Positions 43,837 through 52,203 of a stretch of 58,199 nt of DNA are shown here, piece after piece. A program made the translations under genes and the position numbers. Position 1 is the first letter of the stretch, and every line of letters starts with the position of its first letter. Source of the DNA: an uncultured Clostridium sp. (GTDB taxonomy: Bacteria; Bacillota; Clostridia; Clostridiales; Clostridiaceae); the NCBI GenBank assembly GCA_900539375.1, contig UQBY01000022.1:1-58199 (forward strand). Direction: 5' to 3'. The notes under the pieces were generated by a model. The model was not told where the DNA came from. It searched no databases and saw nothing but the letters and a program-made list of their open reading frames with translations.

Positions 43837-45036
43837 ATGGATAAAATTGAAAATAATAAATGTTGTGCATGTTCAGCTTGCTACTCAATATGTCCTACAA
43901 ATGCAATATCTATGAATATTGATGAAAAGGGTTTTAAAAGACCTGTTATAGATAAAAATAAGTGCATAAATTGTGGACTTTGTGAAAAAACATGTGCTTT
44001 TAATAATAAAATATTAATAAAACTTAATAATCAACAAGTGTATGCTATAAAGGTTAAAGATGAAAAAAAGAGAAAACAAAGTCAATCTGGTGGTGCATTT
44101 TCTATAATAGCAGAGAAGTTTTTAAAAAAATCCTCATTAGTATATGGTGTTACATTAAAAGAGGATTTTAATGCAGAGTATATAGGTATAGATTCTGTTA
44201 AAGATTTACATAAGTTAAAGGGCTCAAAATATGTACAAGCACAAATTAATGATGTATATAAAGATGTTTTGAAAAATTTACAGCAAAATAAAATTGTATT
44301 TTTCAGTGGTACTCCATGCCATATAGATGGATTATTAAAATATTTAAAAATAAACAATGTGAGTGTAGATAATTTATATACATGTGATATAGTATGTCAT
44401 GGAACTCCTAGTCCCCAAATATTTAAGAATTACATTAAATTTCAAGAAAAAGAATATAAATCTCAGATACAAAAATTTAATTTTAGAGATAAATTATTTG
44501 GATGGCATTCCCATATAGAAACTATAAAATTAAAAAAAAGAATAAGTATTGTATCATCTGAAAACTATGTTAATATTTTTTATAGCCATTTATGTTTAAG
44601 AAATGAATGTTATAATTGTCCATATGCTTCAACAAATAGAGTATCAGATATTACAATTGGAGACTATTGGGGAATAGAAAAGATACATCCTAATTTTGAT
44701 GATAATAAAGGAATTTCATTAGTTATATTAAATAATGAAAAAGGGAAAAAAATTTTTCAATATATAAAAAATGATATTCTATATATAGAAACATCATTAA
44801 GAGATTGTATTCAACCTAATTTACAACATCCTACAAAACGTCCTAGAGAATATTATGATTTCTGGAATGATTATAGGAATTATAATTTTGAGTACATTAT
44901 AAAAAAATATTGTAATTATAATGATAAAGAAAATCATTTAATAAATCATTATTTTTTATTAAAATATAAAGATATATTGAAGATATATATGAAAGAAATG
45001 ATTAATAAATTAAAAAACTTTAAATGCTTTTATTAA
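43837..45036 (+). CDS. F420-hydrogenase/dehydrogenase beta-subunit-like iron-sulfur protein (second copy)
   Basis: A 399-residue paralogue of the protein at 27472-28629: CCACSACYSICPTNAI and CINCGLCEKTCA bind two [4Fe-4S] clusters; QSQSGGAFSIIAEKFL, GTPCHIDGLLKYL, DIVCHGTPSP and IGDYWGIEKIHPNF follow. It is paired with the pyruvyl transferase gene immediately upstream and is the last gene of the glycan locus. A GGGGGG run serves as ribosome binding site. Its redox function in the pathway is not established. Confidence 0.88.
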   Translation: MDKIENNKCCACSACYSICPTNAISMNIDEKGFKRPVIDKNKCINCGLCEKTCAFNNKILIKLNNQQVYAIKVKDEKKRKQSQSGGAFSIIAEKFLKKSSLVYGVTLKEDFNAEYIGIDSVKDLHKLKGSKYVQAQINDVYKDVLKNLQQNKIVFFSGTPCHIDGLLKYLKINNVSVDNLYTCDIVCHGTPSPQIFKNYIKFQEKEYKSQIQKFNFRDKLFGWHSHIETIKLKKRISIVSSENYVNIFYSHLCLRNECYNCPYASTNRVSDITIGDYWGIEKIHPNFDDNKGISLVILNNEKGKKIFQYIKNDILYIETSLRDCIQPNLQHPTKRPREYYDFWNDYRNYNFEYIIKKYCNYNDKENHLINHYFLLKYKDILKIYMKEMINKLKNFKCFY

Positions 45037-45137
45037 GACTATTTTAAAGTTATATAATAATATTAAATAAACAATTAATTGAAATTTTCAAATAATTAAG
45101 AATAAGTTCATAAGGTTAAAATTTTCATAAAAATCCC

Positions 45138-45165
45138 TTGAAAAATTATTGAAAAATGTTAAAAT
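45138..45165 (+). promoter_or_regulatory. SigA-type promoter of the 71-residue protein gene
   Basis: TTGAAA (45138-45143), a 16-base spacer and TAAAAT (45160-45165) with a TGT extension. Confidence 0.7.
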
Positions 45166-45166
45166 A

Positions 45167-45198
45167 TATATGTCAAGAGAAAGTCTACAAGACATATA
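45167..45198 (+). promoter_or_regulatory. Inverted repeat over the transcription start region
   Basis: TATATGTC (45167-45174) and GACATATA (45191-45198) are exact inverse copies placed directly after the -10 element. It could be an operator or a stabilising 5' hairpin. Confidence 0.5.
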
Positions 45199-45233
45199 GA
45201 AAATAATATTAACTGATATAAGGGAGGATTTTT

Positions 45234-45449
45234 ATGATTAACACTTATAGATGTATAATAAAAAGAGAATGGGGAAATTATTTTATAGGACAAGATTACA
45301 ATGGAAATAAGTATAAAATAGAAAAAAATAAGAATCTTAATTGTAAGGTTGGAAATGATATTTATTTTTATGCATTAAAGAAGCATGGTCTTTTATCAAC
45401 TATTTTAATACCTGTTTCAGATGAGGAAGCTGGGGTTAGAGTTAGATAG
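45234..45449 (+). CDS. Small protein of unknown function, 71 residues
   Basis: A soluble, basic protein with no signal peptide or membrane helix. The pattern of short strands (YRCIIKREWGNYFIGQDYNGNKYKI, then DIYFYALKKHGLLSTILIPV) suggests a small beta-barrel of SH3 or OB type, but I recognise no family. GGGAGG precedes the ATG and a good promoter with an inverted repeat lies upstream, so it is likely expressed. It stands alone between the glycan locus and the helicase gene. Confidence 0.7.
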   Translation: MINTYRCIIKREWGNYFIGQDYNGNKYKIEKNKNLNCKVGNDIYFYALKKHGLLSTILIPVSDEEAGVRVR

Positions 45450-45550
45450 TTTTAAAAAGATTTTTATGAAACCTAAAATTTTAGTAGTATTAGAAAAAAG
45501 AATTATAGAATTAGTTTTAGTATTAAAAATTGTATAATTTATGGAAGTTA

Positions 45551-45576
45551 GGGGCGTCTGAAAGGACGTTTTTTTA
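45551..45576 (+). terminator. Terminator between the small gene and dbpA
   Basis: GCGTC/GACGT with G-U extension around TGAAAG, followed by TTTTTTT. It lies about 100 bases after the small gene's stop. Confidence 0.75.
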
Positions 45577-45605
45577 TTTGAAAACGTAATCAAAGTTTAA
45601 ATATA

Positions 45606-45633
45606 TTGCATTATTATATTGTTGTGTTAAAAT
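45606..45633 (+). promoter_or_regulatory. SigA-type promoter of the helicase gene
   Basis: TTGCAT (45606-45611), a 16-base spacer and TAAAAT (45628-45633) with TGT extension, 36 bases before the start codon. Confidence 0.6.
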
Positions 45634-45668
45634 ACCAATGAAAATAAATTGTTGGGAGAAAAAAGTCA

Positions 45669-47096
45669 ATGAAGTTTAATAAATTTAACTTAAGTGAGGA
45701 TATTTTAAAGTCACTTAAAGATTTAGATTATATAAATGCAACTAAGGTTCAGGAAAGGGTTATTCCTGAAATGCTTTTAAATAAAGATATTATAGCAAAG
45801 GCTCAAACTGGAACTGGAAAAACAGCTGCTTTTGTTATTCCTTTGTGTGAAAGAGTAAAATGGGAAGAAAATGACCCTCAGGTACTTATTTTAACTCCAA
45901 CTAGGGAACTTGCTATGCAAATTGGTGAAGATGTTAAAAATATAGGTAGGTTTAAAAGAATTAAAGGTGTATGTATTTATGGAAAGGCACCTTTTAAGGA
46001 GCAGGAAAAATCTCTTAAAGGAAAAACTCATATTGTTATAGGAACTCCAGGAAGGGTTTTAGACCATATAGATAGGGGAACTTTTAATACAAAAAATCTT
46101 AAATATTTAGTTATAGATGAAGCAGATGAAATGCTTAATATGGGGTTTATTGGGCAAGTTGAAGGGGTTTTTAGAAGAATTCCTAAAAAAAGAATCACTA
46201 GTGTATTTTCTGCTACTCTTCCAATTGAAATAAGAAATTTATGTTCAAAATATATGAAAAGACCTGTAAATATAGAAATAGAAAAGGAAAATCTTATTAC
46301 AGATAGAATAGAGCATTTATTTTATAAAGTTAAAGGAGAAGAAAAGCTTGATTATCTTGTTAAGCTTTTAAAAAAAGAGCTTCCAGAAACAGCAGTAGTT
46401 TTTTGCAGAACAAAGGAGAATGTAGATTTAGCCTTTGAAAGATTAAAAAAGGAAGGCTATTCTGTTAATAAAATTCATGGTGGAATGCTTCAAAAAGATA
46501 GAACTTTTACTATGGAGAGTTTTAAAAGGGGAGAATTTAGAATTTTAGTAGCTACAGATGTTGCTTCAAGGGGAATTGATGTAGAAGGTATAACCCATGT
46601 AATAAATTTAGATATACCAGTAGAAAAGGAAGCTTATGTTCATAGAATAGGAAGAACAGGAAGGAATAAAGAAAAAGGAAAGGCTATTTCTTTTGTAACC
46701 TTTTATGAAGATAAATATTTAGAAGAAATAGAAAGTTATACAGGTTTTAAAATTCCTGAAGGAAATATAAATAGCCTTAATAAAATAGAGGGTCTTTCAG
46801 ATGAAATATTAAAAAAGGCACCTAAAAGAAAAAAAGATAAGGCTTTAAAGATAAATAAGGAAATAACAAAATTATATTTTAATGGTGGAAAAAAGAAAAA
46901 GCTTAGAGCAGTAGATTTTGTTGGAGCAATATCTAATATAGAAGGAATAGTTTCAGAGGATATAGGAATAATTGAAATACAAGATTTAGGCTCTTATGTG
47001 GAAATTTTAAATGGAAAGGGAGCTTTAGCTTTAAATGCTTTAAAAAACATGACAATAAAGGGCAAAAAGCTAAAAGTAGAAAAAGCTAGAAAGTAA
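45669..47096 (+). CDS. dbpA: DEAD-box RNA helicase, DbpA type
   Basis: A 475-residue protein with all helicase motifs in order: Q motif near residue 25, AQTGTGKTAA (I), PTRELA (Ia), GTPGR (Ib), DEAD (II), SAT (III), ATDVASRGID (V) and HRIGRTGR (VI). The C-terminal 75 residues (KLRAVDFVGAISNIEGI...EIQDLGSYVEILN) match the DbpA RNA-binding domain, which recognises 23S rRNA hairpin 92 during large-subunit assembly. GGGAG is the ribosome binding site. Length is normal for Firmicute DbpA/YxiN. Confidence 0.93.
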   Translation: MKFNKFNLSEDILKSLKDLDYINATKVQERVIPEMLLNKDIIAKAQTGTGKTAAFVIPLCERVKWEENDPQVLILTPTRELAMQIGEDVKNIGRFKRIKGVCIYGKAPFKEQEKSLKGKTHIVIGTPGRVLDHIDRGTFNTKNLKYLVIDEADEMLNMGFIGQVEGVFRRIPKKRITSVFSATLPIEIRNLCSKYMKRPVNIEIEKENLITDRIEHLFYKVKGEEKLDYLVKLLKKELPETAVVFCRTKENVDLAFERLKKEGYSVNKIHGGMLQKDRTFTMESFKRGEFRILVATDVASRGIDVEGITHVINLDIPVEKEAYVHRIGRTGRNKEKGKAISFVTFYEDKYLEEIESYTGFKIPEGNINSLNKIEGLSDEILKKAPKRKKDKALKINKEITKLYFNGGKKKKLRAVDFVGAISNIEGIVSEDIGIIEIQDLGSYVEILNGKGALALNALKNMTIKGKKLKVEKARK

Positions 47097-47101
47097 AAAT
47101 T

Positions 47102-47141
47102 GCTATAGCAGAGAAGTTAGTTTTCTGCTGTAGCTTTTTTT
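47102..47141. terminator. Terminator shared by convergent genes
   Basis: GCTATAGCAGA (47102-47112) pairs with TCTGCTGTAGC (47124-47134) with one G-U pair, followed by TTTTTTT. The stop codon of the minus-strand TPR gene (47117-47119) lies in the loop. Confidence 0.85.
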
Positions 47142-47473
47142 AAGATAAGATTCATTGCTTTTTTGCAGTCTTCATCATTATTATTTATGGCCCAAGCTAA
47201 GTTAAAATTTAGTAGGGCTTTTTTATTTTCATTTAGCATTGCATAACAATAGGCTAAGTTAAAATAATATTTACTTTCTCTTTGATAGCTTATAGCAACT
47301 TTAAGCATAGGAATTGCATTGTTATAATCTTTTAGCTTAATAAAGCAAACTCCTGCATTGTAGTAGGAACAAGCTTCATTTTCTTTATCAGCAATAGATT
47401 TTCTATAGTAGGATATTGCTTTTTTATATTCTTTTGAATTGTAATATTTATTTGCTTCACTAAAATAACTCAT
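47117..47473 (-). CDS. Tetratricopeptide repeat protein
   Basis: A 118-residue soluble protein made of about three TPR units, for example EANKYYNSKEYKKAISYYRK, EACSYYNAGVCFIKLKDYNN and YFNLAYCYAMLNENKKALLN, with the usual small/aromatic spacing. TPRs mediate protein-protein contacts; the partner is unknown. It is convergent with the helicase gene and its stop lies inside the shared terminator. Confidence 0.85.
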   Translation of the reverse strand: MSYFSEANKYYNSKEYKKAISYYRKSIADKENEACSYYNAGVCFIKLKDYNNAIPMLKVAISYQRESKYYFNLAYCYAMLNENKKALLNFNLAWAINNNDEDCKKAMNLILKKATAEN

Positions 47474-47661
47474 ATTAAATCACTCTTCTTTTTTTATATT
47501 TTTTAACTCTTATTTAGATTATTAACAAGAATTTGATTTTTTATACATATATGAGGTATAATTTGTTAAGGATTAATTTGTATAAATTCCTATAATAATA
47601 TTAGTATAGAAAATTTATTTTCTAATAATAATTGTTATTACTAGGATTTATTTTAATTATA

Positions 47662-47670
47662 TGTTATAAT
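47662..47670 (+). promoter_or_regulatory. Extended -10 promoter of the dehydratase activase gene
   Basis: TGTTATAAT lies 36 bases before the start at 47706; no clear -35 is visible. Confidence 0.5.
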
Positions 47671-47705
47671 TACATAACTTGAATTTTTATTGAGTAGGTG
47701 TGAAG

Positions 47706-50700
47706 ATGAAAAAGTATAATATGGGGTTGGATGTTGGTTCAACTACTGTAAAGGTAGTAGTAATTGATGACCAAGATAACAAAGTTTATTCTGAATATAG
47801 AAGACATTTTTCAGATATTAGAAGTACAATTATTCAATTAATAAAAGAAACTTATGAGACTATGGGAGATGTAGAGCTTACAATAGCTGTTACAGGTTCT
47901 GGTGGTCTTTCTGTTTCTAAGTGGTTAAATGTTGATTTTGTTCAAGAGGTTATAGCTTGTACTAAAACTGTTGAGGAAGTAATTCCAAGAACAGATGTAG
48001 CTATAGAACTTGGAGGAGAAGATGCTAAGATAACATATTTTAAAGGCGGAATTGAACAAAGAATGAATGGGTCTTGTGCTGGAGGTACTGGGGCGTTTAT
48101 AGACCAGATGGCAACACTTTTAAATACTGATGCTATGGGATTAAATGAACTTGCTAAAAAACATAAGGTTATTTACCCTATAGCTTCAAGATGTGGAGTT
48201 TTTGCTAAAACTGATGTTCAGCCCTTAATAAATGAAGGTGCAAAAACAGAAGATATAGCAGCTTCAATTTTCCAAGCTGTTGTTAATCAAACAATAAGTG
48301 GACTTGCTTGTGGTAAGCCAATAAGAGGAAATGTTGCATTTTTAGGAGGTCCTTTATATTTCTTATCAGAACTTAGAAATAGATTTATAGAAACACTTAA
48401 TCTTACAGAGGATGAAATAATTTTTCCAAAGGACCCTCAATTATTTGTTGCAATGGGTGCAGCTCTTTTATCAAGGGATTTTAAAGCAGTAAGTCTAAAA
48501 GATTTGGCAGAGAAAGTTAAAAATATAGTAAATATAAAAGATGATGAAGTAGAAAGACTTAAACCTTTATTTGAAAATGAAGAAGAACTTAAAACTTTTA
48601 GAGAAAGACATGAAAAGGCAAAGGCTAAAAGAGGTTCTTTAGAAGGATATAAAGGAAATATATTTTTAGGAATAGATGCAGGTTCAACTACAACTAAGGT
48701 AGTTGCTGTAAATGAAAATAGAGAAATTGTTTATGATTATTATGGAAGTAATAAAGGAAATCCATTAAAAAAAGTTATAGAAATATTAAAAGACCTTTAT
48801 TCAAAACTTCCAGAAGGAGTTAAAATAGCAAAATCTACTGTTACTGGATATGGAGAAGCCTTAATAAAAGCAGCTCTTCATGTAGATTTAGGAGAAATTG
48901 AAACTATAGCCCACTATAAAGCTTCAGAATATTTCCTTCCTGGAGTAGATTTTATATTAGATATTGGTGGACAAGATATGAAATGTCTTAGAATAAAAAA
49001 TGGAGTTATAGATTCTATTCTTTTAAATGAAGCTTGTTCATCAGGTTGTGGTTCTTTTATAGAAAGTTTTGCAAAATCTTTAAATATGGAAGTTAAAGAT
49101 TTTGCAAAAGAAGCTTTAAAATCAAAATCACCAGTTGACTTAGGTTCAAGATGTACAGTATTTATGAACTCAAAGGTTAAACAAGCACAAAAAGAAGGTG
49201 CTGAAGTTTCTGATATTTCTGCTGGACTTTCTTATTCTGTAATAAAAAATGCTTTATTTAAGGTTATAAAAATAAGAGACCCAAAGGCAATGGGAGAAAA
49301 GATAATTGTTCAAGGTGGAACTTTTTATAATGATGCAGTTTTAAGAAGCTTTGAAAATATTTCAGGTAGACAAGCTGTAAGACCAGATATTGCAGGTCTT
49401 ATGGGTGCTTTTGGAGCTGCCCTTATCTCAAAGGAAAGATATGTAGAAGGAGAAGAATCTTCAATGCTTCCAAAGGATAAGATAGATAGCTTTGAAATGT
49501 CAACAGACTTTAGAAGATGTGGAAGATGTGGAAATAACTGTCTTTTAACAATAAATAAATTCTCAACAGATGAGGAATTTATTTCAGGTAACAGATGTGA
49601 AAGAGGTCTTGGAATTGAAAAGAAGAGAGATGATGTTCCAAATCTTTATAAGTATAAATTTAAAAGACTATTTTCTTATAAGCCATTAGATAAGGATAAG
49701 GCTAAAAGAGGAACAATAGGTATTCCTAGAGTTTTAAATATGTATGAAAATTATCCATTTTGGTTTACATTACTTACAGAGTTAGGATTTAGAGTTGAAT
49801 TGTCTCCTGTATCAAGTAAAAAGGTTTATGAACTTGGAATAGAAACAATTCCATCAGAATCTGCTTGTTATCCTGCTAAAATTGCCCATGGACATATAAT
49901 GTCACTTATAAATAAAGGAATTAAAACAATTTTCTATCCTTGTATATCTTATGAAAGAATAGAATTTAAAGATGCAGGAAACCATTATAATTGTCCTATG
50001 GTAACTTCTTATCCAGAGGTTATAAGAACTAATATGGATGTGTTTAAAGATAAGAGCATTAAACTTATAGAACCATTCTTTTCATTAAATGATAGAGAAG
50101 GACTTCCTTCAAGAATAGTTACTGAATTTAAAGATTTTAATATAAATCTTGAAGAAGCTAAAATTGCAGTGGAAAAAGCTTATAAAGAAAGGGAAGCCTT
50201 TGATAAATATTTAAGAGATAAAGGACAAGAAGTTTTAGATTATTTAAAGAAAACTGGAAAGAAGGGAATTGTCCTTGCTGGAAGGCCATATCATATAGAC
50301 CCTGAAATAAATCATGGTATACCAGATATTATAAATTCTTTTGATATGGCAGTTTTAACAGAGGATAGTATAGCTCACTTAGGAAAGTTAGAAACACCTT
50401 TAAGAGTTGTAGACCAATGGATGTATCATTCAAGGTTATATAGAGCAGCTTATTATGTAGCAGAAAGTGATAATTTAGAGCTTATCCAACTTAATTCCTT
50501 TGGATGTGGACTAGATGCAGTTACTACTGACCAAGTGGCAGAAATAATGGCATCAAAAGGTAAAATATATACTTGTTTAAAGATAGATGAAGGAAATAAC
50601 TTAGGTGCAGCAAAAATAAGAATAAGGTCATTAAAAGCTGCTATAGATGAAAGAGAAAGAAATGGATATATTCCTAAGGGAGAAAATATAGAATATAAAA

Positions 50701-52001
50701 ATGCTACCTTTACAAAGGAAATGAGAAAGAAACATAAAATATTAGCTCCTCAAATGTCACCAATACATTTTGAAATTATAGAAGAGGCAGTAAAATCTTG
50801 TGGATATGATATGGAGGTTCTTCCATCTATAGATATGGAAGCTGTTGAAGAGGGATTAAAGTATGTAAATAATGATGCTTGTTATCCATCAATAATAGTT
50901 GTAGGACAAATTATACATGGATTAAAATCAGGAAAATATGATTTAGATAATACCTCAGTTATAATAACTCAAACAGGTGGAGGCTGTAGAGCTACAAACT
51001 ATGTTGCATTCTTAAAAAAGGCATTTAAAGAAGCAGGACTTTCAAAAATTCCAATAATATCATTAAATGCAGTAGGACTTGAAAAACAACCAGGTTTTAA
51101 GTTAAGTGTAGGATTATTAAAGAAAGCACTTATGGCTCTTGTTTATGGAGACTTATTTATGAGAGTTTTATATGCAACAAGACCATATGAAAAAGTAGAA
51201 GGTTCAGCTGATGCATTATATGAAAAATGGAATAAAAAAGCTAAAGAAAATTCTAAAAATGGAAAGCTTAGCGAATTTAAAAAGAATATAAGAGGAATAA
51301 TAAAAGAATTTGATGAATTAGAAAGAAAAGATATTGTAAAGCCAAAGGTTGGTTTAGTTGGAGAAATATTAGTTAAATTCCACCCAACAGCAAATAATGA
51401 TGTTGTAAAAATTATTGAAAGAGAAGGTGGAGAGGCTGTTATGCCAGATTTAATGGACTTTTTCTTCTATTCATGTTATGATGCAGAATTTAAATATAGA
51501 TATTTAGGGGAAGCTAGTAAAAAGAATAGAGACATAAATATGTTTGCAATAAGTCTTATGGAGATGTTTAGAAAAACAATGAAGAAAGAACTTGAAAAGT
51601 CAAAACACTTCCATGCACCAAAACATATTAAAGAATTAGCAAAAATGGCAGAACCAATACTTTCAATAGGAAACCAATGTGGAGAAGGATGGTTCTTAAC
51701 AGCAGAAATGGTTGAACTTATAGAAAGTGGAACAGACAATATAATATGTATGCAACCATTTGCTTGCCTTCCAAATCATGTAACAGGAAAAGGTATGATG
51801 AAGCCATTAAAAGAAAAATACCCTAAAGCAAATATAGTAGCAGTAGACTATGACCCAGGAGCTTCAGAAGTAAACCAATTAAACAGAATAAAGCTAATGC
51901 TATCAGTAGCATTTAAAAAGCTAAATGATGAAGAAAAAATTATAGAACTTCCAAAGCCAAAAGAAGCAGTACAACCTAAAAATGAAAGTGTTACAAACTA
52001 A
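47706..52001 (+). CDS. 2-hydroxyacyl-CoA dehydratase activase-related fusion protein (BadF/HgdC type)
   Basis: A 1,431-residue fusion. Two ASKHA ATPase domains stand in tandem (about 5-265, GLDVGSTTVKVVVI and NGSCAGGTGAFIDQM; about 322-580, GIDAGSTTTKVVAV and NEACSSGCGSFIESF), whose Cys can bind a shared [4Fe-4S] cluster. Then come a Cys-containing DUF2229-type region (RRCGRCGNNC; SESACYPAKIAHGH) and a C-terminal part related to dehydratase subunits (CYPSIIVVGQIIHGL; QTGGGCRATNY). Activases of this type use ATP to drive low-potential electron transfer into 2-hydroxyacyl-CoA dehydratases or benzoyl-CoA reductase; this long form is widespread in Clostridia with unknown substrate. The ATG at 47706 is preferred over GTG at 47700 given AGGTG just upstream. 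Confidence 0.9.
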   Translation: MKKYNMGLDVGSTTVKVVVIDDQDNKVYSEYRRHFSDIRSTIIQLIKETYETMGDVELTIAVTGSGGLSVSKWLNVDFVQEVIACTKTVEEVIPRTDVAIELGGEDAKITYFKGGIEQRMNGSCAGGTGAFIDQMATLLNTDAMGLNELAKKHKVIYPIASRCGVFAKTDVQPLINEGAKTEDIAASIFQAVVNQTISGLACGKPIRGNVAFLGGPLYFLSELRNRFIETLNLTEDEIIFPKDPQLFVAMGAALLSRDFKAVSLKDLAEKVKNIVNIKDDEVERLKPLFENEEELKTFRERHEKAKAKRGSLEGYKGNIFLGIDAGSTTTKVVAVNENREIVYDYYGSNKGNPLKKVIEILKDLYSKLPEGVKIAKSTVTGYGEALIKAALHVDLGEIETIAHYKASEYFLPGVDFILDIGGQDMKCLRIKNGVIDSILLNEACSSGCGSFIESFAKSLNMEVKDFAKEALKSKSPVDLGSRCTVFMNSKVKQAQKEGAEVSDISAGLSYSVIKNALFKVIKIRDPKAMGEKIIVQGGTFYNDAVLRSFENISGRQAVRPDIAGLMGAFGAALISKERYVEGEESSMLPKDKIDSFEMSTDFRRCGRCGNNCLLTINKFSTDEEFISGNRCERGLGIEKKRDDVPNLYKYKFKRLFSYKPLDKDKAKRGTIGIPRVLNMYENYPFWFTLLTELGFRVELSPVSSKKVYELGIETIPSESACYPAKIAHGHIMSLINKGIKTIFYPCISYERIEFKDAGNHYNCPMVTSYPEVIRTNMDVFKDKSIKLIEPFFSLNDREGLPSRIVTEFKDFNINLEEAKIAVEKAYKEREAFDKYLRDKGQEVLDYLKKTGKKGIVLAGRPYHIDPEINHGIPDIINSFDMAVLTEDSIAHLGKLETPLRVVDQWMYHSRLYRAAYYVAESDNLELIQLNSFGCGLDAVTTDQVAEIMASKGKIYTCLKIDEGNNLGAAKIRIRSLKAAIDERERNGYIPKGENIEYKNATFTKEMRKKHKILAPQMSPIHFEIIEEAVKSCGYDMEVLPSIDMEAVEEGLKYVNNDACYPSIIVVGQIIHGLKSGKYDLDNTSVIITQTGGGCRATNYVAFLKKAFKEAGLSKIPIISLNAVGLEKQPGFKLSVGLLKKALMALVYGDLFMRVLYATRPYEKVEGSADALYEKWNKKAKENSKNGKLSEFKKNIRGIIKEFDELERKDIVKPKVGLVGEILVKFHPTANNDVVKIIEREGGEAVMPDLMDFFFYSCYDAEFKYRYLGEASKKNRDINMFAISLMEMFRKTMKKELEKSKHFHAPKHIKELAKMAEPILSIGNQCGEGWFLTAEMVELIESGTDNIICMQPFACLPNHVTGKGMMKPLKEKYPKANIVAVDYDPGASEVNQLNRIKLMLSVAFKKLNDEEKIIELPKPKEAVQPKNESVTN

Positions 52002-52012
52002 ATAAAAATTAA

Positions 52013-52060
52013 AAGAAGTTTATCATAGCTTTAATTAGCTTAAGATAAGCTTCTTTTTTA
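52013..52060 (+). terminator. Terminator after the activase gene
   Basis: AAGAAGTTTATC (52013-52024) pairs with GATAAGCTTCTT (52044-52055) with one G-U, and TTTTA follows; the loop holds a second small hairpin (AGCTTTAATTAGCT). Confidence 0.8.
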
Positions 52061-52116
52061 TTTAATAAAGAGTTTGTATGTAAAAGTAGGTACATATAAT
52101 AAAATTTACAAAAATA

Positions 52117-52145
52117 TTGAAATATATAGAAATTTAGTTTATACT
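52117..52145 (+). promoter_or_regulatory. SigA-type promoter of the giant surface protein gene
   Basis: TTGAAA (52117-52122), 17 bases, TATACT (52140-52145). The surrounding sequence (GAAATATATAGAA, TAGTTTATACTA, ATATTAACTTAA) recurs after the gene at 57987-58037. Confidence 0.75.
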
Positions 52146-52203
52146 ACTACAAGTAGAATAAAATATTAACTTAACAAAATCTAATTGCACTGAGGGGGAA
52201 TGT

